Assembly: GCA_947457615.1 (NCBI GenBank)
Contig: CANGWK010000018.1
Location: forward strand, 1 to 63,188
Direction: 5' to 3'
Length of the DNA stretch: 63,188 bases
Source of the DNA: Flavobacteriaceae bacterium
Lineage (GTDB): Bacteria; Bacteroidota; Bacteroidia; Flavobacteriales; Flavobacteriaceae
Part shown: positions 6,689-15,900 of the stretch, one piece after another
Numbering within the stretch: the first letter of the stretch is position 1
Layout of the letters: every line of letters begins with the position of its first letter
Notes under the pieces: model-generated
Databases searched by the model: none
What the model was told of the DNA's origin: nothing
Seen by the model: the letters and a program-made list of their open reading frames with translations, nothing else
Position numbers and translations under genes: made by a program

Positions 6689-8551
6689 ATGAAAAAGAAA
6701 ATAGAAATATTAGCACCAGCTAAAGATTTGATCCAAGGAATTGCAGCTATTAATAGTGGCGCTGATGCGGTTTACATAGGTGCTCCGCAATTTGGAGCAC
6801 GATCTAACGCTACCAATTCAATTGAAGATGTAGCTGAATTAGTAAAATATGCTCATTTATTTTATGCCCAAGTTTTTGTAGTTATTAATACCATTTTGTA
6901 CGATAACGAACTTGAAACATGTCGCAAAATGATATGGGATTTATATGCTATAGGTGTCGATGCGCTTATCATCCAAGATATGGCGATTCTAGAAATGGAT
7001 TTGCCACCTATTATTTTACACGCAAGTACACAGGCCAACAATAGAGATCCAAAAAAAATTAAATTCTTAAAAGATGCGGGAATGAAGCGTGTTGTTTTGG
7101 CTCGTGAACTTAATTTGCATCAAATAAAAGAAATTAGTGAAGCAAGTGATGTAGAATTAGAATTTTTCGTGACAGGTGCGTTATGTGTATCCTTTAGCGG
7201 AAATTGTTATATGAGTGTTGCCAATGGCGAACGATCAGCCAACAGAGGTTCGTGCGCACAAAATTGCCGTTTGCCTTATAATTTGATAGATGGAAATGGC
7301 GATACTTTAATAAAAAATAGCCACCTACTTTCGATAAAAGATTTTGATGTTTCCGATCAAATTCCGAATTTAATCGAAGCCGGAATTTGTTCTTTCAAAA
7401 TTGAAGGTCGTCTTAAAGATATTGTTTATGTGAAAAATAACGTTTCTTATTTAAGACAAAAATTAGATAGTTTTTTAGAAGTAAATAGCGATAAATATAC
7501 CAAAGCATCCTCTGGAAATTGCACTTTCACATTTGATTCTTCCTTAGATAAAAGTTTCAATCGTGGCTACACCGATTATTTTGTAAACGAAAGACACCAA
7601 TCTATCGGTTCCTGGGAAAGCCCAAAATCGAAAGGACAATACATCGGAAAATTAATTCAAACTATTGGCAATTCTTATGAAATTGAAAACGGAAATTTAT
7701 TGAATAATGGTGATGGTTTATGTTTCATTAATGAAAATAACGAAGCCGACGGGATATATGTAAACCGTGCCGAAAATGGTTTGGTTTATCCAAATGTATT
7801 GAAAGAAATTAAAGACGGTACATTTATTTATCGCAATAACGATGCAGCTTTCATTAAAATTGTGGAGCGAGAAGATAGTGCTGTAAGAAAAATTAGTGCT
7901 ACTTTATTATTATCTGAAAATGAAAATGGTTTTGAATTAACTGCCACTGATGAAGATGGAAATGTGAGCTCTGTAACTCTAGATCATCCGAAAGAGCCAA
8001 CTAAAAATAACGAATCTATTGAAGAGAACTTCAAAATTAATTTGGCTAAAACTGGTTTCACTCCCTATACAATTGATGATATCAAAATTCAATTTTCAGG
8101 AAATTGGTTTCTTCCTATTTCAAAAATTAACGAAATGCGAAGAACGGTTTTGGATCAATTAACCGAAACTCGTTTGGCAAATTACCATCGAGAAGAACGA
8201 CCAATTGTTAAAACATCGCATCCTTACCCAGAAGAAAAATTGGATTTTATGTATAATGTTGCCAATAAATCGGCTCGTAAATTTTACGAACGTCATGGCG
8301 TAACCGAAATTGAAAAAGCTTTTGAATTGCAGTGGGATCCTGGAAAATCTCGCGTAATGACTACAAAATACTGCATCAAATACGAATTAGAAAAATGTCC
8401 AAAATACCACAAAGAAACTTTAGGAGTAAAGGTTAAAGAGCCTTTGGTATTAAAACAAGGCGAATTGGAATATAAATTGAAATTCAATTGCAAACCTTGT
8501 GAAATGGAAATTTGGGAAAAAGATGCCGAATTTGAAATTGAAGAAGATTAA
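6689..8551 (+). CDS. U32 peptidase-family protein, probable RNA hydroxylation enzyme
   Basis: The N-terminal half is a U32 barrel with KIEILAPAKD at the start and GADAVYIGAPQFGARS near residues 28-43. The paired cysteine motifs GNCYMS and GSCAQNCR near residues 172-193 probably hold an iron-sulphur cluster, as in RlhA, TrhP and UbiU/V. The C-terminal region adds four cysteines in KYCIKYELEKCPKY and NCKPCEM. Despite the name, studied family members hydroxylate rRNA, tRNA or quinones with prephenate as a partner. At 620 residues it is closest in layout to the long RlhA-like type; the substrate is not known here. A terminator follows it. Confidence 0.85.
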   Translation: MKKKIEILAPAKDLIQGIAAINSGADAVYIGAPQFGARSNATNSIEDVAELVKYAHLFYAQVFVVINTILYDNELETCRKMIWDLYAIGVDALIIQDMAILEMDLPPIILHASTQANNRDPKKIKFLKDAGMKRVVLARELNLHQIKEISEASDVELEFFVTGALCVSFSGNCYMSVANGERSANRGSCAQNCRLPYNLIDGNGDTLIKNSHLLSIKDFDVSDQIPNLIEAGICSFKIEGRLKDIVYVKNNVSYLRQKLDSFLEVNSDKYTKASSGNCTFTFDSSLDKSFNRGYTDYFVNERHQSIGSWESPKSKGQYIGKLIQTIGNSYEIENGNLLNNGDGLCFINENNEADGIYVNRAENGLVYPNVLKEIKDGTFIYRNNDAAFIKIVEREDSAVRKISATLLLSENENGFELTATDEDGNVSSVTLDHPKEPTKNNESIEENFKINLAKTGFTPYTIDDIKIQFSGNWFLPISKINEMRRTVLDQLTETRLANYHREERPIVKTSHPYPEEKLDFMYNVANKSARKFYERHGVTEIEKAFELQWDPGKSRVMTTKYCIKYELEKCPKYHKETLGVKVKEPLVLKQGELEYKLKFNCKPCEMEIWEKDAEFEIEED

Positions 8552-8569
8552 TATTCAAAAAAATAGGGC

Positions 8570-8613
8570 AAAAGGATACAGTTTTAGTCTAACTAAATTG
8601 TATCCTTTTTTTA
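8570..8613 (+). terminator. Terminator after the U32 gene
   Basis: AAAAGGATACA (8570-8580) pairs with TGTATCCTTTT (8599-8609) and is followed by more T residues. It lies 18 bases past the stop codon and directly before the next gene, whose promoter must sit within or just after it; TATCTTTA at 8614-8621 is a near match to the -7 box. Confidence 0.85.
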
Positions 8614-8644
8614 TATCTTTATCCCAACAAATAAATACCACAAC

Positions 8645-10780
8645 ATGTACAAAAAAATACTATTTATATTCAGTTTAGTTTTCGCATTAACTTGTCAGGC
8701 ACAATTAAAAACCTTCACTTTAGATGAAGCTGTTATGCAACAAGCTCGTGCTTTTAAAGCAGATAAATTATCTGGTTTTCAATGGATTCCTAATAGCACT
8801 AATTATGTTTATTATACAGATGGGAATTCCAAAATGATGCAAGCAACAACTTCTGATGCCAAAGCAAAAGAGTTTGTTAAATTGGCAGAAATAAATGCAG
8901 TACTTGGAACCAAATTAAAAAGTTTTGCAGGTTTGGAATGGATAGATGCTACTACTTTTTTAATTTCTGAAAATGGAAAATATTATACTTATTCTTTGAC
9001 TACTAAATCTGGAAAAAATATTCAAGAAACTTCTGACACATCGGATAATCAAACCTTTGATGCATCCAAAATTAATTTAGCATTTACAGAAGATCACAAT
9101 TTGTATTTCTTTAATAAAAATAAAGAAAAAATAGCCGTTACATCAGAGACAAATAAAGGTATTGTTTCAGGTCAATCAATTTCTAGAAATGAATTTGGAA
9201 TTAAAGGCGGAATTTTCTGGTCTCCAAAATCAACCTATTTGGCTTTTTACCAAAAAGATGAAAGTGAAGTTGCCGATTATCCTTTGCTGGACATAAACGA
9301 AACTCCAGGAAAATTAGTTAGTCTCAAATATCCAATGATTGGTCAAAAATCTGAAAAACCTAGAGTTGGAATTTATAATTTAGTTACTGGAAAAACGGTT
9401 TTTATTTCTCCTAAAAGCGGAAATGTGAATGATTATTTAACCAATCTTTCTTGGTCTCCAGATGAAAAATATGTTTTGATTGCCGAATTAAATCGGGAGC
9501 AAAACGACATGAATTTGAATGTATACGACGCTAATTCTGGTAATTTTGTAAGAACTATTTTAAATGAAAAAAATAATGCTTGGGTAGAACCAGAGCATGA
9601 TGTGTTTTTTCCGAATTCAAAATCCAACAACTTTATTTGGTTTAGTGAAAAAGACGGATTCCAAAATTTATATTACTACTCTATTGATGGTAAATTAATC
9701 CAACAAATAACAGCTAATAAATTTCCAGCAAGAGAAATTATAGGGGCAAACACAGCAGGTAACGAAATTTATTTTAAAGCAACTGGATCAAATCCAACTA
9801 ATATGTTGGTTTACAAAGTAACTTTAAAAGGAAAACAAACTCTTATTACTCAAGAAGAAGGAGTGCATACTGTTGCAGTTTCAACTGATGGCAAATGGTT
9901 TTTTGATGAATTTTCTAATCGTTCTACCCCTTCCAAATCATTATTATACGATTCAAAACTTAATACTACTTCACTATTGGTTAGCAAAAACAAATACGAA
10001 GGATATCAAATTGGGACCTCCGAAATTAAAACCATTAAGGCAGCCGATGGAACTACCGATTTATACACACGCTTAATCAAGCCAAGTAACTTTGATGCCA
10101 GTAAGAAATACCCAGTAATGGTTTATGTATATGGTGGTCCGCATGCGCAAATGATTACGAATTCGTTTTTAGATGGTGCTAACTTATGGATGTATTGGAT
10201 GGCAGAACAAGGGTATTTAGTATTTACTGTTGATAATAGAGGTTCTGACAATAGAGGTTTTGCTTTTGAAAGTGTAATTCACGGAAAATTGGGTGTAAAT
10301 GAAATGGATGACCAACTGAAAGGAGTGGATTATTTAAAATCGTTACCTTATGTAGATGGTAATCGTCTTGCTGTTCACGGATGGAGTTTTGGTGGATTTA
10401 TGACAACTTCTTTAATGTTAAGAAAACCAGACACCTTCAAAGTTGGAGTAGCTGGTGGGCCTGTAACCGATTGGAAATGGTATGAAGTTATGTATGGCGA
10501 ACGTTATATGGATACTCCTGCAGAAAATCAAAAAGGATTTGATGAAGCAAACACACTTAATTATGTAAATAATTTAAAAGGAAAATTACTATTAATTCAC
10601 GGAACTAGTGATGATACAGTGGTTATGCAACATAATTTTGCATTAGTTAAGAAATTTGTGGAAGCAGGAAAACAAATTGATTTCTTTCCTTATCCAATGG
10701 CGAAACACAATGTTTTAGGTAAAGATCGAGTACATTTAATGACCAAAGTTTTGAATTATATTATAGATAACAACAAATAA
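8645..10780 (+). CDS. Dipeptidyl peptidase IV-type serine peptidase (S9B), exported
   Basis: A 711-residue exported peptidase with a Sec signal at residues 1-19 (ends CQAQ). Residues about 40-440 would form the beta-propeller and the rest the alpha/beta hydrolase. The triad is visible: Ser581 in GWSFGG, the Asp pair 656-657 in GTSDDTV and His688 in AKHNV. The glutamates that bind the free N-terminus in DPP4 may be represented by DESEV near residue 205. It would remove X-Pro or X-Ala dipeptides from peptides in the periplasm. Its stop lies 14 bases from the stop of the convergent next gene. Confidence 0.92.
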   Translation: MYKKILFIFSLVFALTCQAQLKTFTLDEAVMQQARAFKADKLSGFQWIPNSTNYVYYTDGNSKMMQATTSDAKAKEFVKLAEINAVLGTKLKSFAGLEWIDATTFLISENGKYYTYSLTTKSGKNIQETSDTSDNQTFDASKINLAFTEDHNLYFFNKNKEKIAVTSETNKGIVSGQSISRNEFGIKGGIFWSPKSTYLAFYQKDESEVADYPLLDINETPGKLVSLKYPMIGQKSEKPRVGIYNLVTGKTVFISPKSGNVNDYLTNLSWSPDEKYVLIAELNREQNDMNLNVYDANSGNFVRTILNEKNNAWVEPEHDVFFPNSKSNNFIWFSEKDGFQNLYYYSIDGKLIQQITANKFPAREIIGANTAGNEIYFKATGSNPTNMLVYKVTLKGKQTLITQEEGVHTVAVSTDGKWFFDEFSNRSTPSKSLLYDSKLNTTSLLVSKNKYEGYQIGTSEIKTIKAADGTTDLYTRLIKPSNFDASKKYPVMVYVYGGPHAQMITNSFLDGANLWMYWMAEQGYLVFTVDNRGSDNRGFAFESVIHGKLGVNEMDDQLKGVDYLKSLPYVDGNRLAVHGWSFGGFMTTSLMLRKPDTFKVGVAGGPVTDWKWYEVMYGERYMDTPAENQKGFDEANTLNYVNNLKGKLLLIHGTSDDTVVMQHNFALVKKFVEAGKQIDFFPYPMAKHNVLGKDRVHLMTKVLNYIIDNNK

Positions 10781-10794
10781 TAAAATAAATTAAA

Positions 10795-11895
10795 TTAATA
10801 AATTAATGGTCTGTATAATAACAATCCATTTGCAGGGAAATACGGAAGTGCATATTGCAGTGGTTTATCAAAAATATTTTTAGGTATTTTGGAGAATTCT
10901 TGTTTAAAAATATTTTTTAATTCTTGATGGTATTCTATATTTAAGTTAGAATAACAAAAAGCTTCTGCAACAGTATGAAAGACTATTTTTTTGCTAATTA
11001 TATCATTGCCTTGTGCTATAAATCGGCTATAATCTAAAATTTCATTTGCATAATCTTCAATTATGAATCTTGATTTATTAGTTAGCTCCAGAAACCAAAG
11101 TTTATAAGCTCTAAAACGAATGTTTGGAAAAATATATATATTCTCTAAATCTTCCGAATTTATTGACGATGAATTAAATAATTTCTTTCCTATTGTTAAT
11201 GATTCTTTGAACTTCTTGGAAATAAAATAATATCGAAACAAAACCGATTGTGAAAATACAAAATCTTGAAGAGACTCAATAGAATCCTTATTTTTGATGT
11301 CATTGCGATATAACTTAAAAGCGTAATCATAATTTAAAATTCGAAAACCAGGATCAAAACCATCTTCTAAAACAAATTCTTTAACAAATTTGTTTTGTGA
11401 AAATTCTGAAAAAAAAAGTTCCGGTTTTTTCATCATTAGCAAACTATCAAAAACTTCTAAGGCAATATTTACTTTGTAGGAATATTCTCTATTATCAATA
11501 CTTTCAAAATAATCCTTTAAAGGATTAAAAGATTCATTTGCTATACAATGAAACAATAAAGAATTACTAACTTTATTTTGGTCATTAGCAATAACTTTAC
11601 CTGAATAGGAATTGGATTCAACAGTGTCAATAAAATCTTTCCAAGAAGAATACCCGATATATTTAGATAATATGTTTAAAGTATTAAGGTACGGGGAAAC
11701 ACCGTTATTATTCACAAACAAACGATACAAAGTGGTTTCAGATATACTTCCGTAACCTTCTTTTATAAGAATTTCGCTAAGTTTAGCACAATCCGACTTA
11801 CCTTGAATAGGAAAAAAAAGTTTTAAAGCTATATGGCTTTTTAGCTCTGAAAGAGTATAAGAATTAAGTGCGAATCTTGAAACGGGCATTAACAT
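10795..11895 (-). CDS. Protein of unknown function with HTH-like N-terminal domain (paralogue 1)
   Basis: Not recognised as a named family. Residues 35-89 carry the pattern DCAKLSEIL, ISETTLYRLF, PYLNTLNILS, GYSSWKDF, which looks like a helix-turn-helix or similar small helical domain. The remaining 270 residues are helical and rich in Phe, Tyr and Leu, with no membrane segment or signal peptide. The gene at 13739-14968 has the same N-terminal pattern and layout, and the two flank a symporter gene. A regulator or sensor is plausible but not shown. The start MLM leaves two possible ATGs (11895, 11889); both fit the -7 box at 11910-11917. Confidence 0.7.
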   Translation of the reverse strand: MLMPVSRFALNSYTLSELKSHIALKLFFPIQGKSDCAKLSEILIKEGYGSISETTLYRLFVNNNGVSPYLNTLNILSKYIGYSSWKDFIDTVESNSYSGKVIANDQNKVSNSLLFHCIANESFNPLKDYFESIDNREYSYKVNIALEVFDSLLMMKKPELFFSEFSQNKFVKEFVLEDGFDPGFRILNYDYAFKLYRNDIKNKDSIESLQDFVFSQSVLFRYYFISKKFKESLTIGKKLFNSSSINSEDLENIYIFPNIRFRAYKLWFLELTNKSRFIIEDYANEILDYSRFIAQGNDIISKKIVFHTVAEAFCYSNLNIEYHQELKNIFKQEFSKIPKNIFDKPLQYALPYFPANGLLLYRPLIY

Positions 11896-11909
11896 AAGAA
11901 TTTACTTAA

Positions 11910-11917
11910 CAAATTTA
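11910..11917 (-). promoter_or_regulatory. -7 box TAAATTTG before the gene ending at 10795
   Basis: Minus-strand TAAATTTG is a perfect match to TAnnTTTG, 15 bases before the first ATG. The nearest upstream TTG is only 14 bases away, shorter than the usual 17-23. Confidence 0.5.
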
Positions 11918-11976
11918 TGTTATTTTTTAATCAATATAATAATAATCCATCCTATTTTATAAAAAATATAAATCCC

Positions 11977-11984
11977 TATCTTTG
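11977..11984 (+). promoter_or_regulatory. -7 box TATCTTTG before the symporter at 12048
   Basis: A perfect TAnnTTTG match about 63 bases before the TTG start of the symporter. No good -33 TTG is seen. Confidence 0.5.
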
Positions 11985-12047
11985 AAAAATTATGCTGCTG
12001 ATAGGTACTAATTTTTTTTAATACTAAGCCGAATTCATTAGGTAATT

Positions 12048-13733
12048 TTGAAAAAAAACAAAAAACATTCTATAAAGTTTCTATCCAACTTGTTCTATAC
12101 CAGAGATGAATCATGGTGGTTGGTAGGTTTTTCTATGCTGCTCGCTGGAGGAATTATTGTAGAACCTCAATTAATATGTTCTGCATTACTAAAAAATCAA
12201 TTGTCAGACATGTGGCTTTATTGGAGCGCTGCAATTGGGTCAGCCTTTAGCATTTCATTTTTTGCTCATTTGTGGCAAAATGTACCTATAAAGACTGAGA
12301 ATGAATTTCTTTTTTTTCGTTTCTCTGGATTGGGAGCTAGAGTTTTACACCAATTTAGAAGTTTGTATTTAGGATTTTTGATAATTCCATTTATTATTAG
12401 TTTTAGCTTGTTAGCTTTTAGTAAAATTGTAGGAGCTATTTTAGGTTTAGAACTTCAAAATACTATTTTATTATTAGTATTTTTATTAATTATTCTCACC
12501 TTTTTCAATAGTTTAAAAGTTCGACTTCGAATGGATTTTGTACTATTTTTTATTTTTATTATTCTGTTTTGTATTCTAATAATAAATTTATATGATGCTA
12601 CTGGAGGATTATTAAATTTATCCAAAACAATAAATTCATCTAAATTTAATTTTAATATCCTACCAATAGTTGGATCAAAAACTTTTAATGCTTTTATAGT
12701 TTATATAAGTGTTCAATGGTGGTCGGCTTCTTTATTAGATTATCCAGACATGAATGGCCAAAAATTGATGGCTTCAAATAATAGCAAAGATTTGGTGAAA
12801 AGTATTTTTCTTCCTTCATTTTCAATTTTGCTCTTTAAAATACTATTATTCACTTTGCCTTTTATTGCAGTAGTTTATGGCTATACAAATGGATGTAAAG
12901 ATGGTGAATTAGCATTTACTTCTTTATTTATAAAAGTTTTACCATCTTGGATGCTCATTTTGGTAGTAATACTATTTATGATTCCGTTATTATCTTTTGT
13001 ACAAAACATGCAAAATTGGGGTGGTTCCTTATTGGTTGAGAATTTCTATAAGCACTTTATTAATCAAAATGCAACAGAAAAAAAATTAAAATCACTTGGA
13101 CTTATAGCCATGGTATATATAATTATTGCTTCGGGAGTAATAGCAGCATTTTCTAATTCATTAGTTGAAATAACCAAATATTTGTTTGCAATTACAGCCG
13201 GGGTTGGTCCCGTATTTATGTTACGATGGTATTGGTGGCGCATCAATGCATGGTCGCAATTGTCGGCAATGTTGGCATCATTATTTTTTCCTTCAATTTT
13301 AGATTGGATAGTTGCTAACAATACAAGTATTCATTTGTTAATGAGAGAATTAGAAATTAATTTAAACATGGATTATTATCCTATAAAAATAATAATACTA
13401 ACGATTACTGTTTGTACTACTTGGATAACGGTTACTTTTTTAACGTCACCAACTGATGAAGTAATTTTGAAAAAATTTGTTAGCACTATAAAACCTGGAG
13501 GATTTTGGAAAGGTTTAGATGGTTGTGGTAAAAGCCTATCAAAGACAAGAGTTTTAGCATGGATAATTCAAACTTTAAATGGTTTTTTAGTTTATTTTTT
13601 GTTTTGGAACTTTCTTATCGGAAATTATCTGTTTTTTATTTTGTTAACAATAGCTTTTTGTATCTGTTTTTTCTTGTCTTATAAACTAATTCAAAAGGCA
13701 AATGCTAAATATGAATTAGAAATAAAAAAATAA
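12048..13733 (+). CDS. Sodium:solute symporter-family membrane protein with TTG start
   Basis: This 561-residue protein has about 12-13 hydrophobic helices and the Bacteroidota solute:sodium symporter hallmarks: RDESWWLVGFSML in the first helix, SVQWWSASLLDYPDMNGQ near residues 222-240, and RWYWWRINAWSQLSAM near 387. The substrate cannot be told. No ATG can serve: an in-frame stop lies at 12039-12041 and the first internal ATG would remove part of helix 1, so TTG at 12048 is the start. It ends five bases before the convergent gene at 13739. The two related proteins on either side suggest a small functional island. Confidence 0.85.
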   Translation: MKKNKKHSIKFLSNLFYTRDESWWLVGFSMLLAGGIIVEPQLICSALLKNQLSDMWLYWSAAIGSAFSISFFAHLWQNVPIKTENEFLFFRFSGLGARVLHQFRSLYLGFLIIPFIISFSLLAFSKIVGAILGLELQNTILLLVFLLIILTFFNSLKVRLRMDFVLFFIFIILFCILIINLYDATGGLLNLSKTINSSKFNFNILPIVGSKTFNAFIVYISVQWWSASLLDYPDMNGQKLMASNNSKDLVKSIFLPSFSILLFKILLFTLPFIAVVYGYTNGCKDGELAFTSLFIKVLPSWMLILVVILFMIPLLSFVQNMQNWGGSLLVENFYKHFINQNATEKKLKSLGLIAMVYIIIASGVIAAFSNSLVEITKYLFAITAGVGPVFMLRWYWWRINAWSQLSAMLASLFFPSILDWIVANNTSIHLLMRELEINLNMDYYPIKIIILTITVCTTWITVTFLTSPTDEVILKKFVSTIKPGGFWKGLDGCGKSLSKTRVLAWIIQTLNGFLVYFLFWNFLIGNYLFFILLTIAFCICFFLSYKLIQKANAKYELEIKK

Positions 13734-13738
13734 AAATT

Positions 13739-14968
13739 TTACTCATAAAGCAACTTCAGTACCCATTTAGCTCCCATTTTATTGCAAAAAGATTTAAGAT
13801 TGGCATCCATAATTTTCTTATTATCTCCCGATGCAAAAATTGAAGCTGTGGCTAACTCTATTACAATTTTATCATCACTTTGATTTTGAAATAAAAATGT
13901 GGCTACTCTAAATGGAGAATATACAATCTTATGATTAAAATAAACAGATTTATAAATCCAATATAACTGTAAAATATACAAGGCAATCGAATGACTTCCT
14001 TTTTTTTGATTTAATACCAATTGGTCGATATAATCATTTAATTCTATATGATTTAAGATATCAATTTTTAAATCAAATAGTAATAACGCTTTTAAAGATC
14101 TAGAAATCATCCAGCAACTTTCGTAATGATCAAGTAACTTTGATTGTTCAAGTATTTCATTGATGTGTTTTTTAAAGGATTTTTTTAATATGCCACTAAA
14201 ACCATCAATGATAATAGAGCACTCTAACCATCTAGATAATTCATGATAGTGACATTTATTTTTATCTAAAGAAGTAATTAATTTCTCAAAAAAAGGAATA
14301 TGCTCACTGTACTGAAATTGCTTGTTTGCTTTCTGTCCAATTGCAAAACAATAAACAAATAACTTTTTATAATCGTTCTTAATTTCAGGTAAATAATACT
14401 GAATTAATGCATCCGAAAAATAATTGTTATAATTATTTTCATCTACAAAACATTCATAAAAAAACAATTGACCAATATTACTTTTAGCTAATAGCTTTAA
14501 CAATTCTTTTTGTTTAGAACTCGTTCTGATGTAATTTCCTATCATCTCAGCAGCACTATACATAATTTTACTATCCGCTGAATTTCTAGATTTTTCAAGA
14601 ATGATGGATAATGAGTCTAAATCTTCTGTAACCAAGATTGATTGCAAAACTGATAATGAAAATCCGTCAGTTGCTTCTGTCAAAAAATAATTAGTATCAA
14701 AAGGAATATTAGTTTGATTAGTACAAAAATCTTCCCAATCATTGTAGTTTAAATAGCCAGATAATAAGTTTAAAGTATCCTTATATGGAGTTCTAAATGG
14801 TTTTATTATTCCAAATAAACGTGCTATTGTATGAGAAGATATACCTAAATTCTTTTCTTTTAAAATTTTAGAAAATTTTTTAGCATCACTTAATTGATTA
14901 ATTTTAAAATTAAGATCGTCCTCAATTTTACCACAAATAGAAATAATATAGGGATCAGGAAGATTCAT
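13739..14968 (-). CDS. Protein of unknown function with HTH-like N-terminal domain (paralogue 2)
   Basis: A 409-residue protein whose first 85 residues match the pattern of the protein at 10795-11895: DAKKFSKIL, ISSHTIARLF, PYKDTLNLLS, NYNDWEDF. The rest is predicted helical with many Leu, Tyr, Phe and Ile and no export signal, suggesting a helical-repeat scaffold. Family and function were not recognised. The gene is convergent with the symporter and separated from it by five bases. Its promoter would be in the AT-rich 14969-15491 gap. Confidence 0.7.
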   Translation of the reverse strand: MNLPDPYIISICGKIEDDLNFKINQLSDAKKFSKILKEKNLGISSHTIARLFGIIKPFRTPYKDTLNLLSGYLNYNDWEDFCTNQTNIPFDTNYFLTEATDGFSLSVLQSILVTEDLDSLSIILEKSRNSADSKIMYSAAEMIGNYIRTSSKQKELLKLLAKSNIGQLFFYECFVDENNYNNYFSDALIQYYLPEIKNDYKKLFVYCFAIGQKANKQFQYSEHIPFFEKLITSLDKNKCHYHELSRWLECSIIIDGFSGILKKSFKKHINEILEQSKLLDHYESCWMISRSLKALLLFDLKIDILNHIELNDYIDQLVLNQKKGSHSIALYILQLYWIYKSVYFNHKIVYSPFRVATFLFQNQSDDKIVIELATASIFASGDNKKIMDANLKSFCNKMGAKWVLKLLYE

Positions 14969-15491
14969 TACAGAATTTAATTTTTATAAATTAATCACAA
15001 ATTGATGGATAAAAAATATATCAAATATAATTTTTTTAAAAAAAAAGAAAAAATATTTTAAAACAGAAATTTAAATTATTTTATAGCTATTTATATTTCA
15101 GCAAGTTATAAAAATCAATTCGTAGCTAAATAAAAAAACAAAAACCTGAACTAAATTGCATTTCATTTTTATGAAAATAAATACTTACTTTTGTACTATA
15201 AGTAGGGTAATTGAAATTATTTATTGACTTGAAAGTATAAAGTACTGAGAAAAATAAACTTCAATAAAACTATTTGCAGATAGGAGATGAAATTAAAGTT
15301 TTTTAATTAAATGAAAAAAAAATAAAAATAAAAAAGGAAAAAAAGGATAAAATTAAATACATATTTGGACTAACTCTGCTAGTGGTTTTTGTTTTTGCTT
15401 TATTATATTTATTATTTGAATTTTTACAAGAAAATATATTTATAAAACGTTCTTAACGAACTAGCTTGTTACAAAAAATAATTAATAAATC
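14969..15491. other. 523-base AT-rich gap
   Basis: This gap separates the start of the gene at 13739-14968 from the end of the response regulator gene. It is strongly AT-rich with long A runs. TACTTTTG at 15186-15193 (plus) matches the -7 consensus. A short plus-strand frame at 15311-15456 would encode a small membrane protein if one A were added to its A tract; it is listed separately. Confidence 0.6.
15311..15456 (+). pseudogene. Possible small membrane-protein gene interrupted at a run of nine A residues
   Basis: ATG at 15311 is followed by nine A residues (15314-15322) and then TAA in frame. Adding one A opens a 48-residue frame that ends at 15454-15456: a very basic first half, a hydrophobic stretch of about 20 residues (GLTLLVVFVFALLYLLFEF) and a short tail. 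A9 tracts are classic sites of transcript slippage and of sequencing or real indels, so this may be a pseudogene, a phase-switched gene or a slippage-expressed gene. A seven-codon frame (15287-15310) abuts it as TAAATG. Confidence 0.35.
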
Positions 15492-15899
15492 TTAGGAATA
15501 AATTTCTTTTAGATCTAATATTCCCTCCATCATAAGCGGTTTGGCATAATAATTCGTAACCAAATCATTATTTTTTGCTTTCTCAATATCCTCTGGATTT
15601 ATTGAACCGCTTAAAAAAAATATTTTAAATTCTCCAATCAAAGTAGACTTAATTTTATCAAACTCCTCTAAAAATGACCAGCCATCTATTTCTGGCATAT
15701 TAATATCTAAAAAAATAAATACCAAATCATTTTTTGATAAAGTTATATTTAGATCTATGAGTCCTTTTAAGGCATCTGAAACATTAAAAAAAGGAAGTAC
15801 TGAATTTGATATCTCAAGTTTTAAAAACAATCTTTTATGAAAATAATTTATTGCTAAATCGTCATCAATCAAAAGTATACTTTTTATTTCCTTTGCCAT
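15492..15899 (-). CDS. Single-domain response regulator
   Basis: A 135-residue receiver domain with no output domain. The acidic pocket is IDDD (residues 11-14), the phosphate acceptor Asp65 in FLDINMPEIDG, Ser97 in FLSGS and Lys120-Pro121 in YYAKPL. It lies one base after the histidine kinase gene on the same strand and is very probably its partner, passing the signal by protein contact or onward phosphotransfer, since nothing here would bind DNA. Confidence 0.92.
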   Translation of the reverse strand: MAKEIKSILLIDDDLAINYFHKRLFLKLEISNSVLPFFNVSDALKGLIDLNITLSKNDLVFIFLDINMPEIDGWSFLEEFDKIKSTLIGEFKIFFLSGSINPEDIEKAKNNDLVTNYYAKPLMMEGILDLKEIYS

Positions 15900-15900
15900 A

